Source: DATMXS01 sp050260275
Lineage (GTDB): Bacteria > Acidobacteriota > Terriglobia > Bryobacterales > Bryobacteraceae
Direction of reading: 5' to 3'
Assembly (NCBI GenBank): GCA_050260275.1
Contig: JBLNBX010000186.1
Coordinates: forward strand, 1-12,556
Length of the DNA stretch: 12,556 bases
Part shown: positions 11,311 to 12,556 of the stretch, one piece after another
Layout: each line of letters starts with the position of its first letter
Position numbering within the stretch: position 1 is the first letter of the stretch
Notes under the pieces: generated by a model
Seen by the model: the letters and a program-made list of their open reading frames with translations, nothing else
Databases searched by the model: none
Told to the model about the DNA's origin: nothing
Made by a program: the position numbers and the translations under genes

Positions 11311-12556
11311 ATGCGGGGCCTGCTCCGGTTTCTGAAGAGCCTGCCGGCGCTCCTGCTTGCGCCTCTCCTGCTGCTCGCCGCGGCGGCCGCGCTTGCCATC
11401 ACCGACGCTGCCTGGCTCCTGTTCGGCCGGCGCCGCAAGCCGCAGAAGCGCGCGCGTTCGACCGGCTCGGCGAGCGTCGTCATACCGAACTGGAACGGCC
11501 GCGACCTGCTCGAGAAGTATCTGCCCTCCGTAGTCGCGGCCATGGCGGGCAATCCGGCAAACGAAATCATCGTGGTGGACAACGGTTCCACCGACGGCAG
11601 CGCTGCTTTCATCCGCGAGCGCTTCCCCAATGTGAGGCTTCTCGCGCTCGACCGCAACCTGGGCTTCGGCGGCGGCTCGAACGCGGGCTTCCGGGCCGCA
11701 ACGAACGACATCGTCGTCCTGCTCAACAGCGACATGCGCGTCGCGCCGGATTTCCTCGCACCCTTGCTGGAGGGATTCAGGGACGACGATGTTTTCGCGG
11801 TCGCTTGCCAGATCTTCTTCACCGCCCCCGCGCGGCGCCGGGAGGAAACAGGCCTGTCCGAGGCTCACTGGCACGATGGAATGCTGCGGGTGGGCCACAG
11901 AATCGACGAGGCCATCACCGGCCTGTTCCCATGCTTCTATGGCGGCGGCGGATCCACGGCTTTCGATCGCCGCCGGTTTCTGGAGATCGGCGGCTTCGAC
12001 GCCCTGTATAGCCCCTTTTACCTGGAGGATACGGACATCGGCTACATGGCGTGGAAGCGCGGCTGGAAGGTCATGTACCAGCCCGCGAGCCGTGTCTGGC
12101 ACGAGCACCGGGGAACCATCGGCAAGCACTTCTCGCGCGAGTACATCGAGTCGGTCTATAGGAAAAACTTCGCGCTGTTTGCCTGGAAGAACGTGCACGA
12201 TTGGCGCAAACTGGCCTCGCACTTCTTCTTCGCGATGGCTGGCGCCGCGCTAACCGCCGTGTTCGGCGACGCTCCGCACCGCACGTCCGCCGCCGCAATC
12301 TGCCGGGCTTTCGCAGCGCTTCCGCGCGCCGTGGCGTCGCGCTGGCGCGCGCGTTCTCTGGCCGTAGTATGCGATACCGAGGCGCTGCGCCGGCCCCTCG
12401 GCGGCTACTACCGGGACCGTTTCGAGGCTACGGCCGAGCCTGTTCCCGACCGCCCGCGCGTGTTGTTCGTCGCTCCGTACCCGATCTGCCCGCCCGTGCA
12501 TGGAGGCGCCGTCTTCATGCAGGCCACCCTGCGGCAGCTCGCGCGCGAGTGCGAGG
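11311..12556 (+). CDS. Membrane-anchored GT2 glycosyltransferase fused to a GT4 domain (cut by window end)
   Basis: The frame is open from the ATG at 11311 to the window end (415 codons, no stop). GGAG at 11303-11306 overlaps the methyltransferase stop, and only one base separates the genes. Residues ~5-38 form a hydrophobic N-terminal helix region followed by R-R-R-K-P-Q-K-R. The GT-A domain (~53-300) has S-V-V-I-P-N-W-N-G-R, I-I-V-V-D-N-G-S-T-D-G-S, N-L-G-F-G-G-G-S-N-A-G, the metal/nucleotide motif L-L-N-S-D-M (137-142) and L-E-D-T-D-I-G-Y (238-245), as in rhamnosyltransferase-like GT2 enzymes. From ~382 the sequence R-V-L-F-V-A-P-Y-P-I-C-P-P-V-H-G-G is the usual beginning of a GT4 (GT-B fold) enzyme, so this is probably a two-domain transferase adding two sugars. 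The C-terminal domain lies outside the window. Confidence 0.88.
   Translation, partial: MRGLLRFLKSLPALLLAPLLLLAAAAALAITDAAWLLFGRRRKPQKRARSTGSASVVIPNWNGRDLLEKYLPSVVAAMAGNPANEIIVVDNGSTDGSAAFIRERFPNVRLLALDRNLGFGGGSNAGFRAATNDIVVLLNSDMRVAPDFLAPLLEGFRDDDVFAVACQIFFTAPARRREETGLSEAHWHDGMLRVGHRIDEAITGLFPCFYGGGGSTAFDRRRFLEIGGFDALYSPFYLEDTDIGYMAWKRGWKVMYQPASRVWHEHRGTIGKHFSREYIESVYRKNFALFAWKNVHDWRKLASHFFFAMAGAALTAVFGDAPHRTSAAAICRAFAALPRAVASRWRARSLAVVCDTEALRRPLGGYYRDRFEATAEPVPDRPRVLFVAPYPICPPVHGGAVFMQATLRQLARECE

Noticed and set aside
11212..12222. 336-codon minus-strand ORF opposite the glycosyltransferase, plus the 283-codon one at 10971-11822
   Set aside because: Both lie opposite clear GT2 and coiled-coil coding sequence; the plus frame carries the recognisable motifs and a Shine-Dalgarno.
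1..12556. CRISPR arrays, insertion sequences, integrases or defence systems
   Set aside because: No spaced direct repeats, transposase or integrase motifs were seen on either strand.

Overview
The window reads as chromosomal DNA of a high-GC Gram-negative bacterium. I favour an Acidobacteriota member of the Bryobacter/Solibacter type. The reasons are the mnmG-rsmG-parA-parB order, the style of the sigma factor and YihY proteins, the 54-residue membrane protein, and the coiled-coil methyltransferase with W-A-x-x-L repeats. This is inference from recognition, not a database result. No phage, transposase or CRISPR array is visible.

Left part (1-2694): the C-terminal end of a YihY/BrkB-type membrane protein (+), then a convergent FliA/WhiG-type sigma factor (-). 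Next come a previously unlisted 54-aa two-helix membrane protein (-, GTG start) and a Tat/lipoprotein-type YVTN beta-propeller protein (+). The stretch between the last two (1403-1590) holds an unusually well-nested set of inverted repeats that could be a cis-regulatory RNA or a small MITE-like element. The promoter region of the sigma gene carries an 8+8 bp dyad.

Middle part (2696-8489): tRNA-Arg(CCT) and purD on the minus strand diverge from a rightward housekeeping and partition cluster, mnmG, rsmG, parA, parB. The parS region is a 42-bp run of ParB half-sites between rsmG and parA. The first site supplies the last three codons and the stop of rsmG, and the second abuts a probable parA promoter. 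parA is best started at a TTG with a correctly spaced GGAG. tRNA-Met(CAT) lies convergently 8 bp after parB and has its own TTGACA promoter.

Right part (8500-12556): a roughly 300-bp stretch without a convincing gene begins with a textbook promoter (TTGACA-17-CATAGT) flanked and overlapped by two perfect dyads. It then folds into several strong helices, so I call it a candidate unidentified structured RNA. A second promoter (TTGACG-18-TAGATT) drives a cell-surface polysaccharide operon. Its genes are a Wzt-type ABC ATPase with a C-terminal carbohydrate-binding region, a SAM methyltransferase with a C-terminal coiled coil, and a membrane-anchored GT2 glycosyltransferase. The GT2 protein continues in frame into the beginning of a GT4 domain and is cut by the window end. 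Together they suggest an ABC-exported glycan whose chain end is modified and recognised. The Wzm permease is not in the window.
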